A DNA stretch of 64,000 nt. It comes from DP-19 sp036496285 (GTDB taxonomy: Bacteria; Desulfobacterota; Binatia; UTPRO1). This document shows, in pieces, positions 1 through 11,660 of the stretch. How positions within the stretch are numbered: position 1 is the stretch's first letter; every line of letters starts with the position of its first letter. The stretch is taken from the NCBI GenBank assembly GCA_036496285.1, contig DASXLI010000038.1:46537-110536 (forward strand). Reading direction: 5' to 3'. The notes below the pieces were generated by a model, which saw nothing but the letters and a program-made list of their open reading frames with translations, searched no databases and was not told the DNA's origin. The translations under genes and the position numbers were made by a program.

Positions 1-1368
1 CGGGTGAAGCAGCTCGCGGCCGGCAAGATCTCCGAGGCGCTGGCCACGGCGGGCAAGCACGAGCGCAGCGACGCCGTGCGCCAGGTACGCACGGACGTCC
101 TTGCGGCGCTCGCGGGCGAGTTCCCGGAGCGCGAGCGCGAGATCAAGCACCTCTTCGAGCACGTGCACGAGGAGGTCGTGCGCGGCATGATCGTCAACTC
201 GAAGCGCCGCCTCGACGGCCGCGGCCTCGCGGACATTCGCCCGATCTCGAGCGAGGTCTCGGTGTTGCCGCGGACGCACGGCTCGGCGCTCTTCACGCGC
301 GGCGAGACGCAGGCGATCGTGGTCGCCACGCTCGGCACGTCATCGGACGAGCAACGGATCGACTCACTGCTCGGCGACACCTACCGGAAGTTCATGCTGC
401 ACTACAATTTCCCGCCCTACAGCGTGGGTGAGGTGAAGTTCCTGCGCAGCCCGGGCCGGCGGGAGATCGGCCACGGCGCGCTCGCCGAGCGCGCAGTCGC
501 GGCCGTGCTGCCCGACGAGACGCAATTCCCCTACACGATCCGCGTCGTCTCGGAGATTCTGGAGTCGAACGGCTCGTCGTCGATGGCCTCGGTCTGCGGC
601 AGCTCCCTTGCCCTGATGGACGCGGGTGTGCCGATCAAGGCGCCCGTGGCCGGCATTGCCATGGGTCTGATCCGCGAGGGCAACGACGTCCGCGTGCTCT
701 CCGACATCCTCGGCGACGAGGATCACCTCGGCGACATGGACTTCAAGGTTGCCGGCACGTCCGAGGGCGTGACCGCCGTCCAGATGGACATCAAGATCGC
801 CGGCGTCACGCGCGAGATCATGCGCGACGCCCTCTACCAGGCGCGCGAAGGCCGTCTGCACATCCTGCGCTGCATGCAGGAGGCGTTGGCGACGCCGCGG
901 GCCGACGTCTCGTCGTACGCGCCCCGCATCGTGACGTTGAAGATCCGCGTCGACCGCATCCGCGACGTCATCGGACCGGGCGGCAAGGTCATCCGTGGCA
1001 TCATCGAGGAGACCGGCGTCAAGTTCGACGTCGAGGACGACGGTACCATCTACATCGCCTCGGCCGACGAGCCGGCGATGCAGAAGGCCGTCGACTGGGT
1101 GCACCGCCTGACGGCGGAGGCCGAGGTCGGCCGCATCTACAAGGGCACCGTGAAGAAGATCATGGACTTCGGCGCCTTCGTCGAGATCCTTCCCGGGACC
1201 GACGGCCTGGTGCACATCTCGCAGCTCGCGCCGGAGCGCGTCGCCAAAGTGCGCGACGTCCTGAACGAGGGCGACGAGGTGATGGTCAAGGTCCTCGAGG
1301 TCGACAAGACGGGCAAGATTCGTTTGTCGCGAAAGGACGCCCTCAAAGAGGCGGGCGCTGCCGGCTGA
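1..1368 (+). CDS. pnp: Polynucleotide phosphorylase, C-terminal part (5' end outside window)
   Basis: PNPase is a phosphorolytic 3'-5' exoribonuclease of mRNA decay, normally a trimer of about 700 residues. The frame is open from base 1, and 455 residues remain, so roughly the first 250 residues lie off the left edge. Visible in order are the second RNase PH domain (about residues 70-290, with FTRGETQ and LHYNFPPYSVGE), a KH domain (core IGPGGKVIRGI near residue 325) and an S1 domain from about residue 377 (GAFVEILPGTDGLVHIS). The protein ends a few residues after the S1 domain, without the long acidic tail seen in some relatives. The next gene, an M16 peptidase, starts about 77 bases downstream, a common bacterial neighbourhood. 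Assignment is secure; only the true start is unknown. Confidence 0.97.
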   Translation, partial: RVKQLAAGKISEALATAGKHERSDAVRQVRTDVLAALAGEFPEREREIKHLFEHVHEEVVRGMIVNSKRRLDGRGLADIRPISSEVSVLPRTHGSALFTRGETQAIVVATLGTSSDEQRIDSLLGDTYRKFMLHYNFPPYSVGEVKFLRSPGRREIGHGALAERAVAAVLPDETQFPYTIRVVSEILESNGSSSMASVCGSSLALMDAGVPIKAPVAGIAMGLIREGNDVRVLSDILGDEDHLGDMDFKVAGTSEGVTAVQMDIKIAGVTREIMRDALYQAREGRLHILRCMQEALATPRADVSSYAPRIVTLKIRVDRIRDVIGPGGKVIRGIIEETGVKFDVEDDGTIYIASADEPAMQKAVDWVHRLTAEAEVGRIYKGTVKKIMDFGAFVEILPGTDGLVHISQLAPERVAKVRDVLNEGDEVMVKVLEVDKTGKIRLSRKDALKEAGAAG

Positions 1369-1444
1369 TCCTCGCCGTCCGCCCCGGCGCCGGCCGCCGA
1401 CCGCGGCGGTCGGCCGGGTGCGCCATCCGCCCGCGAGCGGGCAG

Positions 1445-2704
1445 ATGGCGAAGACGACGCTCCCGAACGGCCTCCGCATCGTGACGGAGGAGATGCCGGG
1501 GGTCGCGTCGTTGGCGCTCGGCATCTGGGTGCAGCACGGCTCGCGCGACGAGGAGCCGGCGCGAAACGGCCTCGCGCACTTCCTCGAGCATCTCTTCTTC
1601 AAGGGCACGGCGCGGCGGACGGCGGCGCAGCTCGCCGAGGAGATCGACGCCGTCGGCGGTGTGCTGAACGCCGATACCGATCGCGAGTTCACCTGCTACC
1701 ACGCCAAGGTGCTGGGCGAGCAGGCGCCGCTCGCGATCGACCTCCTGGCCGACATGTTCCTCGCGTCGCGCCTCGACCCGGAGGACATTGCGCGGGAGCG
1801 CGAGGTCGTCCTCGAGGAGATCGCGCAGATCGAGGACACACCCGACGACGTCGTCCACGATCTCTTCCACCGCGAGTACTGGCCGACGCATCCGCTGGGG
1901 GCGCCGGTCTGCGGGACGCGCGCGACGGTCGAGGGTTTCGACCGCGCCGCCTGCCTCGACCTGCTGGCCCGGCGCTACCGCCCGGACCGGATCGTCATCG
2001 CGGCCGCGGGGAGCCTCACGCACGCGACGCTCGTCGACGAGATCACGGCGCGCTTCGGCGACCTCGACGGCCGGGCCGCGGCCGAGGATGCCACCCGGCC
2101 GACGGCGCGCTCGACCGTCGCCGTCTTCGAGCGCAAGCTCGAGCAGGTGCAGCTCTGCCTCGGCACGGCCGGGGTGGCGGCCGCCGACCCGGCGCGCGAC
2201 GCCGTCGCGGTGCTGAACGCTGCGCTCGGCGACAGCCCGGGATCGCGCCTGTTCCAGGAGATCCGTGAGCGCCGCGGGCGCGCCTACTCGATCGAATCGT
2301 TCACGTGCGGCTACCGTGACACCGGCTACATCGGCATCGCGGCCGGCACGCGGACGCGCTGGATTGCCGAGGTGCTTGACGTGGTCCTGGCGGAGCTCCG
2401 CCGGGTGAAGCGCGAAGGGCTGCCCGCGGCCGAGCTGGCGCGGGCCAAGGGAAAGCTCAAGGGAACGATGCTGCTGGCGCTCGAGACCTCCGATCAGCGG
2501 ATGGAGCGACTGGCGCTGAACGAGATGTACTTCGGGCGCGCGGTGCCGGAGGAGGAGATCGCGCGCCGTATCGACGCCGTCCGGAACGACGACGTCGTCG
2601 CGGCGGCGGAGCGCCTCTTCGTGCCGGAGGGCTGCGCGCTGGTGCTGCTGGGAGACGTCCGCGGGCGCGTGCCGGATGCACGCGTCTTCGAGACGCTGGG
2701 GTGA
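1445..2704 (+). CDS. M16 family zinc metallopeptidase (processing-peptidase-like)
   Basis: Predicted 419-residue M16B peptidase, the family of mitochondrial processing peptidase and bacterial PqqL/YmxG proteins, which cleave peptides in a two-lobed chamber. The inverted zinc motif HxxEH is present as HFLEH at residues 45-49, and the distal zinc ligand fits Glu125 (REREVVLEE), the usual spacing of about 76. The second half carries the R/Y-type element ERRGRAYSIESF typical of the C-terminal M16 lobe. I chose ATG at 1445 because the family begins with a short lead into TLPNGLRIV. A GTG at 1418 would add nine residues (MRHPPASGQ) with no better ribosome site. The gene sits between pnp and purB, an arrangement common in bacteria. 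The physiological substrate is unknown. Confidence 0.92.
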   Translation: MAKTTLPNGLRIVTEEMPGVASLALGIWVQHGSRDEEPARNGLAHFLEHLFFKGTARRTAAQLAEEIDAVGGVLNADTDREFTCYHAKVLGEQAPLAIDLLADMFLASRLDPEDIAREREVVLEEIAQIEDTPDDVVHDLFHREYWPTHPLGAPVCGTRATVEGFDRAACLDLLARRYRPDRIVIAAAGSLTHATLVDEITARFGDLDGRAAAEDATRPTARSTVAVFERKLEQVQLCLGTAGVAAADPARDAVAVLNAALGDSPGSRLFQEIRERRGRAYSIESFTCGYRDTGYIGIAAGTRTRWIAEVLDVVLAELRRVKREGLPAAELARAKGKLKGTMLLALETSDQRMERLALNEMYFGRAVPEEEIARRIDAVRNDDVVAAAERLFVPEGCALVLLGDVRGRVPDARVFETLG

Positions 2705-2719
2705 GCACGAGGTGAGCAC

Positions 2720-4060
2720 ATGATAGCCCGTTACACGCGACCCGCCATGGGTGCCGTCTGGACCGACGCCGCGCGCTACGCGCACTGGCTCGAGATCGAG
2801 GCGCTGGCCTGCGAGGCGCTGGCACGGCGCGGCACGGTGCCGAAGTCGGCCGCGCGTGCGATCCGCAAGCGGGCGCGCATCGACGTCGCGCGGATCGCGG
2901 CGATCGAGGCGGAGGTGAAGCACGACGTCATCGCGTTCGTCACGCAGGTGGCGGAGACGGTCGGCCCCGCGGGCCGCTTCCTGCACCTCGGCCTCACCTC
3001 GTCCGACGTGCTCGACACCGGGTTCGCCCTGCAGCTGCGCGAGGCCGCGCGGCTGCTCCTGGCCGGCCAGGAGGCGCTCATTGCCGCGCTCGGCCGCCTG
3101 GCCCGGCGCCACAAGCGGACGCTCATGATCGGCCGCACCCACGGCATGCACGCCGAGCCGATCACGTTCGGGCTCAAGGTGACCGGCTGGCACGCCGAGG
3201 CGCGCCGTAACCGCGAACGCCTGGTGGCTGCGACGGAGCGGATCGCCTTCGGCAAGATCTCCGGCGCCGTCGGGGTGTTCGGCAACGTGACGCCCGCGGT
3301 CGAGGGGTACGTGCTGAAGCGGCTGGGCCTCACGCCGGAGCCGCTCGCGACCCAGGTCGTGGCACGCGACCGGCACGCGGAGTTCTTCAGCACCCTGGCG
3401 CTCCTCGGCGCCGGCCTCGAGCGCATCGCGGTCGAGGTGCGCCACCTGCAGCGCACCGAGGTGGGGGAGGCGGAGGAGCCGTTCAGCGCCGGCCAGAAGG
3501 GCTCGTCGGCCATGCCGCACAAGCGCAACCCGATCGTCTCCGAGAACACGGTCGGCCTGGCGCGTCTGCTGCGCGGCTACGCCGGCGCGGCGCTCGAGAA
3601 CGTGGCGCTCTGGCACGAACGCGACATCAGCCACTCGTCGGTCGAGCGGGTCATCGGGCCCGACGCGACCTGCGCCCTCGACTACATGCTCGCACGCATG
3701 ACGGCCGTGATCGATGGGCTGGTGGTGCATCCGGAGCGCATGCGGCGGAACCTCGACCTGAGCCACGGCGTCGTCCTTTCCGAGAACGTGCTGCTCGCGC
3801 TGGTGGGGGCAGGTGCCGACCGCGCCGAGGCGTACCGCTGGGTGCAGCGCGCGGCGCACGCCGCGCTCGACGGGAGCGCGAGCTTCGCGGACGCGCTCGC
3901 GGCCGAGCCCGAGGTGCGCAAGCGGCTGAAGCGCGCCGCGATCGACGCCGTGCTCGATCCCGCGCGCCATCTCGAGCATTTGGACTTGCTCTTTCAGCGA
4001 GGCTTGGGTAGCAATCGCGGTAGGCCGCGCCGCGGGGTGGGGACTCGACCTCGATCCTAG
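2720..4060 (+). CDS. purB: Adenylosuccinate lyase
   Basis: Catalyses two beta-eliminations of purine synthesis: SAICAR to AICAR plus fumarate, and adenylosuccinate to AMP plus fumarate. At 446 residues it is the usual short bacterial form. The fumarase/aspartase superfamily signature SSAMPHKRNP lies at about residues 262-271, and the upstream conserved pieces GRTHGMHAEP and LTSSDVLDT are intact. ATG 2720 follows a GAGGTG ribosome site 15 bases after the M16 stop. It is the first gene of a run of six purine genes. The last 20 or so residues are Arg-rich and look like a non-conserved tail. Confidence 0.97.
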   Translation: MIARYTRPAMGAVWTDAARYAHWLEIEALACEALARRGTVPKSAARAIRKRARIDVARIAAIEAEVKHDVIAFVTQVAETVGPAGRFLHLGLTSSDVLDTGFALQLREAARLLLAGQEALIAALGRLARRHKRTLMIGRTHGMHAEPITFGLKVTGWHAEARRNRERLVAATERIAFGKISGAVGVFGNVTPAVEGYVLKRLGLTPEPLATQVVARDRHAEFFSTLALLGAGLERIAVEVRHLQRTEVGEAEEPFSAGQKGSSAMPHKRNPIVSENTVGLARLLRGYAGAALENVALWHERDISHSSVERVIGPDATCALDYMLARMTAVIDGLVVHPERMRRNLDLSHGVVLSENVLLALVGAGADRAEAYRWVQRAAHAALDGSASFADALAAEPEVRKRLKRAAIDAVLDPARHLEHLDLLFQRGLGSNRGRPRRGVGTRPRS

Positions 4061-4082
4061 GCGCAGCGCGCGGGGGGATCCT

Positions 4083-4799
4083 GTGAACGACTCGGTTGAC
4101 GCACGCGAGCTCCTCTACGAGGGGAAGGCCAAGAAGCTTTTTGCCACTGCCGACCCCGATCAGCTCCTGCAGTTCTTCAAGGACGACGCCACCGCCTTCA
4201 ACGCCAAGAAGCGCGGCACGATCGTCGACAAAGGCATCCTGAACAACGCCATCTCCGAGGTGTTCTTCCGGCTCCTCGACACGGCCGGGGTGCCGACCCA
4301 TTTCGTCCGCCGCCTCGACGACCGGCGCATGCTGGTGAAGCGGCTCGAGATCGTGCCGATCGAGATGGTCGTGCGGAACGTCGTCGCGGGGAGCTTGGCG
4401 AAGCGCCTCGGCATGGAGGAGGGCAAGGTCCTTCCGGAGCCGATCGTCGAGTTCTACTACAAGAGCGATCCGCTGGATGATCCGATGATCAACGAGTGGC
4501 ACGCCCTGGTCTTCAAGATGGCGACCAAGGCCGAGCTCGACCGCATGGTCGAGCTCACCCTCAAGGTGAACGCCGTCCTGCGGCCGTTCCTCGCCGAGCG
4601 CAACATCGTCCTCGTCGACATGAAGCTCGAGTTCGGCCGCTTCCACGGCGAGATCATCCTCGGCGACGAGATCTGTCCCGACACCTGTCGCTTCTGGGAC
4701 AGCAGCTCCGGTGAGAAGATGGACAAGGACCGCTTCCGACGCGACCTCGGCCGTGTCGAAGAGGCCTATCAGGAGATCGCGCGCCGCGTCGGCGTGTGA
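4083..4799 (+). CDS. purC: Phosphoribosylaminoimidazole-succinocarboxamide synthase (SAICAR synthetase)
   Basis: ATP-dependent ligation of aspartate to CAIR, the step directly before one PurB reaction. At 238 residues it matches the short bacterial PurC. The nucleotide-binding start LLYEGKAKKLF is at residues 11-21. The family elements DDATAFNAKK, VVRNVVAGS and LVDMKLEFGR follow in order, and FGRFHGEIILGDEICPDTCR carries the substrate-binding region. The start is GTG 4083, 22 bases after purB. A GGGGG run lies just upstream as a weak ribosome site. It belongs to the purine operon. Confidence 0.97.
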   Translation: MNDSVDARELLYEGKAKKLFATADPDQLLQFFKDDATAFNAKKRGTIVDKGILNNAISEVFFRLLDTAGVPTHFVRRLDDRRMLVKRLEIVPIEMVVRNVVAGSLAKRLGMEEGKVLPEPIVEFYYKSDPLDDPMINEWHALVFKMATKAELDRMVELTLKVNAVLRPFLAERNIVLVDMKLEFGRFHGEIILGDEICPDTCRFWDSSSGEKMDKDRFRRDLGRVEEAYQEIARRVGV

Positions 4800-4818
4800 T
4801 CGTTCCGTCGAGGACGCA

Positions 4819-5073
4819 ATGGGGTGGCTGGCGCGCGTCTACGTGACGCCGAAGCAAGGTGTTCTCGATCCGCAGGGCAAGGCCGTCCAACAGTCGCTCC
4901 ACGCGCTCGGCTACCCCGAGGTCGGCGAGGTCCGCATCGGCAAATTCATCGAGCTCCAGCTCGCCGAGGTGAGCCGCGAGAGCGCCCAGACCCGCGTCAC
5001 CGAAATGTGCAACCGTCTGCTCGCGAACGGCGTGATCGAGGACTTCCGCTTCACCATCGACCCCGAGTCTTGA
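4819..5073 (+). CDS. purS: Phosphoribosylformylglycinamidine synthase subunit PurS
   Basis: This small 84-residue protein bridges PurQ and PurL in the three-part FGAM synthase and is needed for ammonia channelling. The sequence shows the PurS pattern: ARVYVTPKQGVLDPQG at the N terminus, then ALGYPEVGEVRIGKFIEL, and the ending ANGVIEDFRF. The start is ATG 4819, 19 bases after the purC stop. A longer open frame upstream overlaps purC and is not needed. Its presence shows the cell uses the separate-subunit (PurSQL) enzyme rather than the large single-chain PurL. Confidence 0.95.
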   Translation: MGWLARVYVTPKQGVLDPQGKAVQQSLHALGYPEVGEVRIGKFIELQLAEVSRESAQTRVTEMCNRLLANGVIEDFRFTIDPES

Positions 5074-5086
5074 AAGGCGGATCGCC

Positions 5087-5817
5087 ATGCGTTGGGGGGT
5101 AATCACCTTCCCCGGTTCGAACGACGACGTGCAGGCCGCATACGTCCTCGAGCATCTTCTCGGCGAGAGCGTCGTGCGCCTGTGGCACAAGGACACGGCG
5201 CTCGACGGGCTCGACTGCGTCGTGCTGCCGGGCGGGTTCTCCTACGGCGACTACCTGCGCTGCGGCGCGATGGCGCGCTTCTCGCCGATCATGCGCGCCG
5301 TGTCGGAGTTCGCCGCGGCGGGGCGGGTGGTGATCGGTATCTGCAACGGCTTCCAGATCCTCTGCGAGGCGGGCCTCCTGCCCGGCGCGCTGGTGCGCAA
5401 CCGCGATCTCGCCTTCATCTGCGGTCGCGCGCACGTGCGCGTGGAGGATGCGGAGACGATGTTCACCAACCGCTGCCGGCGGGGCGACGTCCTCGACATT
5501 CCGATCAAGCACGGCGAGGGCTGCTACGTCGCGGACGACGCGACGATCCGCAGCCTCGAGGCGCAGCGCCAGATCGTGCTGCGCTACGCCGACGCCGAGG
5601 GGCGGGTGACACAAGAGGCCAACCCGAACGGCTCCTGCAGCGGGATCGCCGGCATCCGCAACGCGCGCGGCAACGTCTTCGGCATGATGCCGCACCCCGA
5701 GCACGCCTGTGAGCGCCTGGTCGGCGGCGAGGACGGCCGCAAGTTCTTCCTCTCCGTCATCGCCGCAGGCGGCATGGTGTCCGATCCGATCGCGTCGAAG
5801 GTGGTCTCGGGCCCGTG

Positions 5818-5818
<1 letters not shown>
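5087..5818 (+). CDS. purQ: Phosphoribosylformylglycinamidine synthase, glutaminase subunit PurQ
   Basis: Class I glutamine amidotransferase that supplies ammonia to PurL. The nucleophile is Cys86 in GICNGFQ, and the partner His203 and Glu205 sit in MPHPEHA, so the triad is complete. The glycine-rich VLPGGFSYGDYLR precedes it. Length is 243 residues, against about 225-260 in the family. ATG 5087 has a good AAAGG ribosome site at 5073-5080. The TGA stop overlaps the purL ATG (TGATG), indicating translational coupling between the two subunits. Confidence 0.97.
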
Positions 5819-8049
<2,231 letters not shown>

Positions 8050-8062
8050 TAGACGTGTTCCC

Positions 8063-9538
<1,476 letters not shown>

Positions 9539-9560
9539 GACTGGCTGACCCGCGGCCGCG

Positions 9561-10982
9561 ATGCCCGCCCGCAACGAGCTGATCGCGGAGATCGAGCACG
9601 GCCCGAGCGGGGAGTCGGTCGCCGCCTTCTTCGACCTCGACCGGACGCTGCTCGCCGGCTTCTCCGCGGCCGAGTTCATCCGTGCCGACGTGCTCGCCGG
9701 ACGCATGGGCATGTCGGAGCTGGCGCAGACGCTGGTCGCCGCGGCGCGCTTCCAGCTCGGGGCGCTCGGGTTTTCCGCCTTCGTCGCCAGCACTGTCGAG
9801 CGGCTGGCGGGGCAGCTCGAGACCGAGTTCGCCGCCACGGCCGAGGAGATCTTCGAGCAGCGCCTGGCCGCGGCCGTCTACCCGGAGTCGCGCGCCCTGG
9901 TGCACGCCCATCTCCGCAAGGGGCACACCGTCGCGGTCGTCTCCTCGGCGACGCGTTACCAGATCGAGCCGCTGGCGCGCGATCTCGGCATCGCGCACGT
10001 CCTCTGCACCGGACTCGAGGTGCGCGACGGCCGCTTCACGGGCCAGGTCGTGCGGCCGACGTGCTACGGGGAGGGCAAGGCGACGGCCGCCCGCGCGTTC
10101 GCGACGGGGCGGGGCGTCGACCTCGGACGCAGCTACTTCTATACCGACAGCGAGGAGGACCTGCCCCTGCTCGAGATCGTCGGCCAGCCGCGCCCGACGA
10201 ACGCGAGCGCGCGCCTGGCCGAGATCGCCGCCAAGCGCGGCTGGCCGGTCCGCCACTTCCACAGCCGGGGCACGCCCGGGCCGATCGAGGTGCTGCGCAC
10301 CGCGCTCGCGATCGGCAGCATCGCGCCAGCCTTTGCGCTCGGCCTTCCGGCGGCGCTGCTCAGCTGGAACTGGCGGCGCGCGGTGAACGTCGCCATCGTG
10401 ACCTGGGGCGAGGTCGGGACGGCGCTCGTCGGCGTCGACGTGCACGTGCGCGGCGAGCAGCACTTGTGGGAGCACCGTCCAGCGGTCTTCATCTTCAATC
10501 ACCAGAGCGGCATCGATATGCTGCTGCTCTGCCGCCTGCTGCGGCGGGACATCGTCGCCGTGGCGAAGCAGGAGCTGCGCCGCAATCCGATCTTCGGGCC
10601 GGCCTTCGCGCTCGCGGGAGTCGTGTTCGTCGACCGCTTCGACCACGAGCGCGCGGTGGCGGCGCTGGCGCCGGCCGTCGATACCCTGCGCCAGGGCATC
10701 TCGCTGGTGCTCGCGCCGGAGGGCACACGCAGCGTGACGGCCCGGCTCGGCCGCTTCAAGAAGGGCGCGTTCCGCCTTGCGATGACAGCGGGCGTGCCGA
10801 TCGTGCCCATCGTCTTCCGCAACGCGCTCGACGCGCTCCCGAAACACGGCGTGATCGTGCGTCCCGCGACGGTCGAGGTCGTCGTGCATCCGCCGATCCC
10901 GACCGACGACTGGACCCTCGCGAACCTCGACGAGCGGATCGCGGCGGTGCACGCGCTCTACGAGGAGACGCTCGACGAATGA
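9561..10982 (+). CDS. HAD-IB phosphatase fused to PlsC-type acyltransferase
   Basis: A 473-residue two-domain protein. Residues about 20-230 form a HAD subfamily IB phosphohydrolase: motif I FFDLDRT has Asp25 and Asp27, motif II is VVSSATRYQ, and motif III/IV is near YTDSEEDLPLLE. Residues about 290-460 form a glycerolipid acyltransferase: H-x4-D motif NHQSGID with His314 and Asp319, then APEGTRS with Glu387 to Arg390. Such fusions are known in actinobacteria and some proteobacteria and are annotated as lysophosphatidate acyltransferases. The natural acceptor and the role of the phosphatase half are not evident. A weakly hydrophobic stretch (about 250-275) links the domains. Its stop overlaps the start of the Coq4-like gene (ATGA), so the two are probably co-translated. 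Confidence 0.9.
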   Translation: MPARNELIAEIEHGPSGESVAAFFDLDRTLLAGFSAAEFIRADVLAGRMGMSELAQTLVAAARFQLGALGFSAFVASTVERLAGQLETEFAATAEEIFEQRLAAAVYPESRALVHAHLRKGHTVAVVSSATRYQIEPLARDLGIAHVLCTGLEVRDGRFTGQVVRPTCYGEGKATAARAFATGRGVDLGRSYFYTDSEEDLPLLEIVGQPRPTNASARLAEIAAKRGWPVRHFHSRGTPGPIEVLRTALAIGSIAPAFALGLPAALLSWNWRRAVNVAIVTWGEVGTALVGVDVHVRGEQHLWEHRPAVFIFNHQSGIDMLLLCRLLRRDIVAVAKQELRRNPIFGPAFALAGVVFVDRFDHERAVAALAPAVDTLRQGISLVLAPEGTRSVTARLGRFKKGAFRLAMTAGVPIVPIVFRNALDALPKHGVIVRPATVEVVVHPPIPTDDWTLANLDERIAAVHALYEETLDE

Positions 10983-11563
10983 TCGACGCCGCCGTGCCGC
11001 AGGAGTCGACCGTGCGCGCGGCGCGCGCACGCTACTTCGCGCGCAACGGCTTCGACGAGTGCGGCTACGACGACCACTGGGTGCACCTCAAGGCGGGGCC
11101 GATCCCGATCGTGTTTCCGAACACGAGCGCGCGCGTCCGGTCGGTGCGGGTGCACGACGTGCATCACGTGGTGACGGGCTACGAGACCACGTGGACCGGT
11201 GAGGCGGAGATCGGCGCGTGGGAGATCGCCTCGGGCTGCGCCGATCATGGCGCCGCGTGGGTGCTGAACCTGCTGGCGCTGCCGATCGGCCTCGCGATCG
11301 CGCCCGGTGCGACGTTCCGCGCCTTCGTGCGCGGCCGGGGGAGCAGGAACCTCTACCGCGAGACGATCGACGACGCGCTCCTCGCGCGCCGGGTGGACGA
11401 GCTGACCACGGCGCTCGGGCTCGACCGGCCAGCGGGGGCGGCGACGGCGGCGGATGGGGCGGCCTTCGCGGGGTGGAGCCTGGTTGGGATCGCGCTCCTC
11501 ACGGCGACCGTCGCCCTCACGTTCGCCCCGCTCATCCTGCTCATCGCCGTGCTCGTGCGCTGA
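10979..11563 (+). CDS. Coq4-like protein with C-terminal membrane helix
   Basis: A 194-residue protein. Seen directly: HDVHH at residues 59-63 followed by Glu75, which is exactly the HDxxHx11E metal-ligand pattern of Coq4, the scaffold/decarboxylase-type protein of ubiquinone synthesis. Nearby TGYETTWTGEAEIGAWEIA also resembles the Coq4 core. Unlike Coq4 it has a hydrophobic stretch around residues 90-105 and a strongly hydrophobic C-terminal helix at about 162-194. It overlaps the preceding HAD-acyltransferase gene by four bases (ATGA) and precedes nadB by 97 bases. No other ubiquinone gene lies nearby. I infer a lipid- or quinone-related membrane role. The family call rests on the motif and could be a distant relative only. 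Confidence 0.6.
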   Translation: MIDAAVPQESTVRAARARYFARNGFDECGYDDHWVHLKAGPIPIVFPNTSARVRSVRVHDVHHVVTGYETTWTGEAEIGAWEIASGCADHGAAWVLNLLALPIGLAIAPGATFRAFVRGRGSRNLYRETIDDALLARRVDELTTALGLDRPAGAATAADGAAFAGWSLVGIALLTATVALTFAPLILLIAVLVR

Positions 11564-11660
11564 GCACCGGGCCGGGCCAGACGGAAGGGGTGCCCGGGCG
11601 GCCCGCATGCGGGGAGGGCGTGTTGCGCCGGCGCGGGGCGCGACGTAGCCTTCCGCCCGA

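Noticed and set aside
1343..3979. 878-codon minus-strand open frame across the M16 peptidase and purB genes
   Set aside because: The opposite strand carries two recognised enzymes with full motifs; this frame has an odd Arg/His-rich composition and no family.
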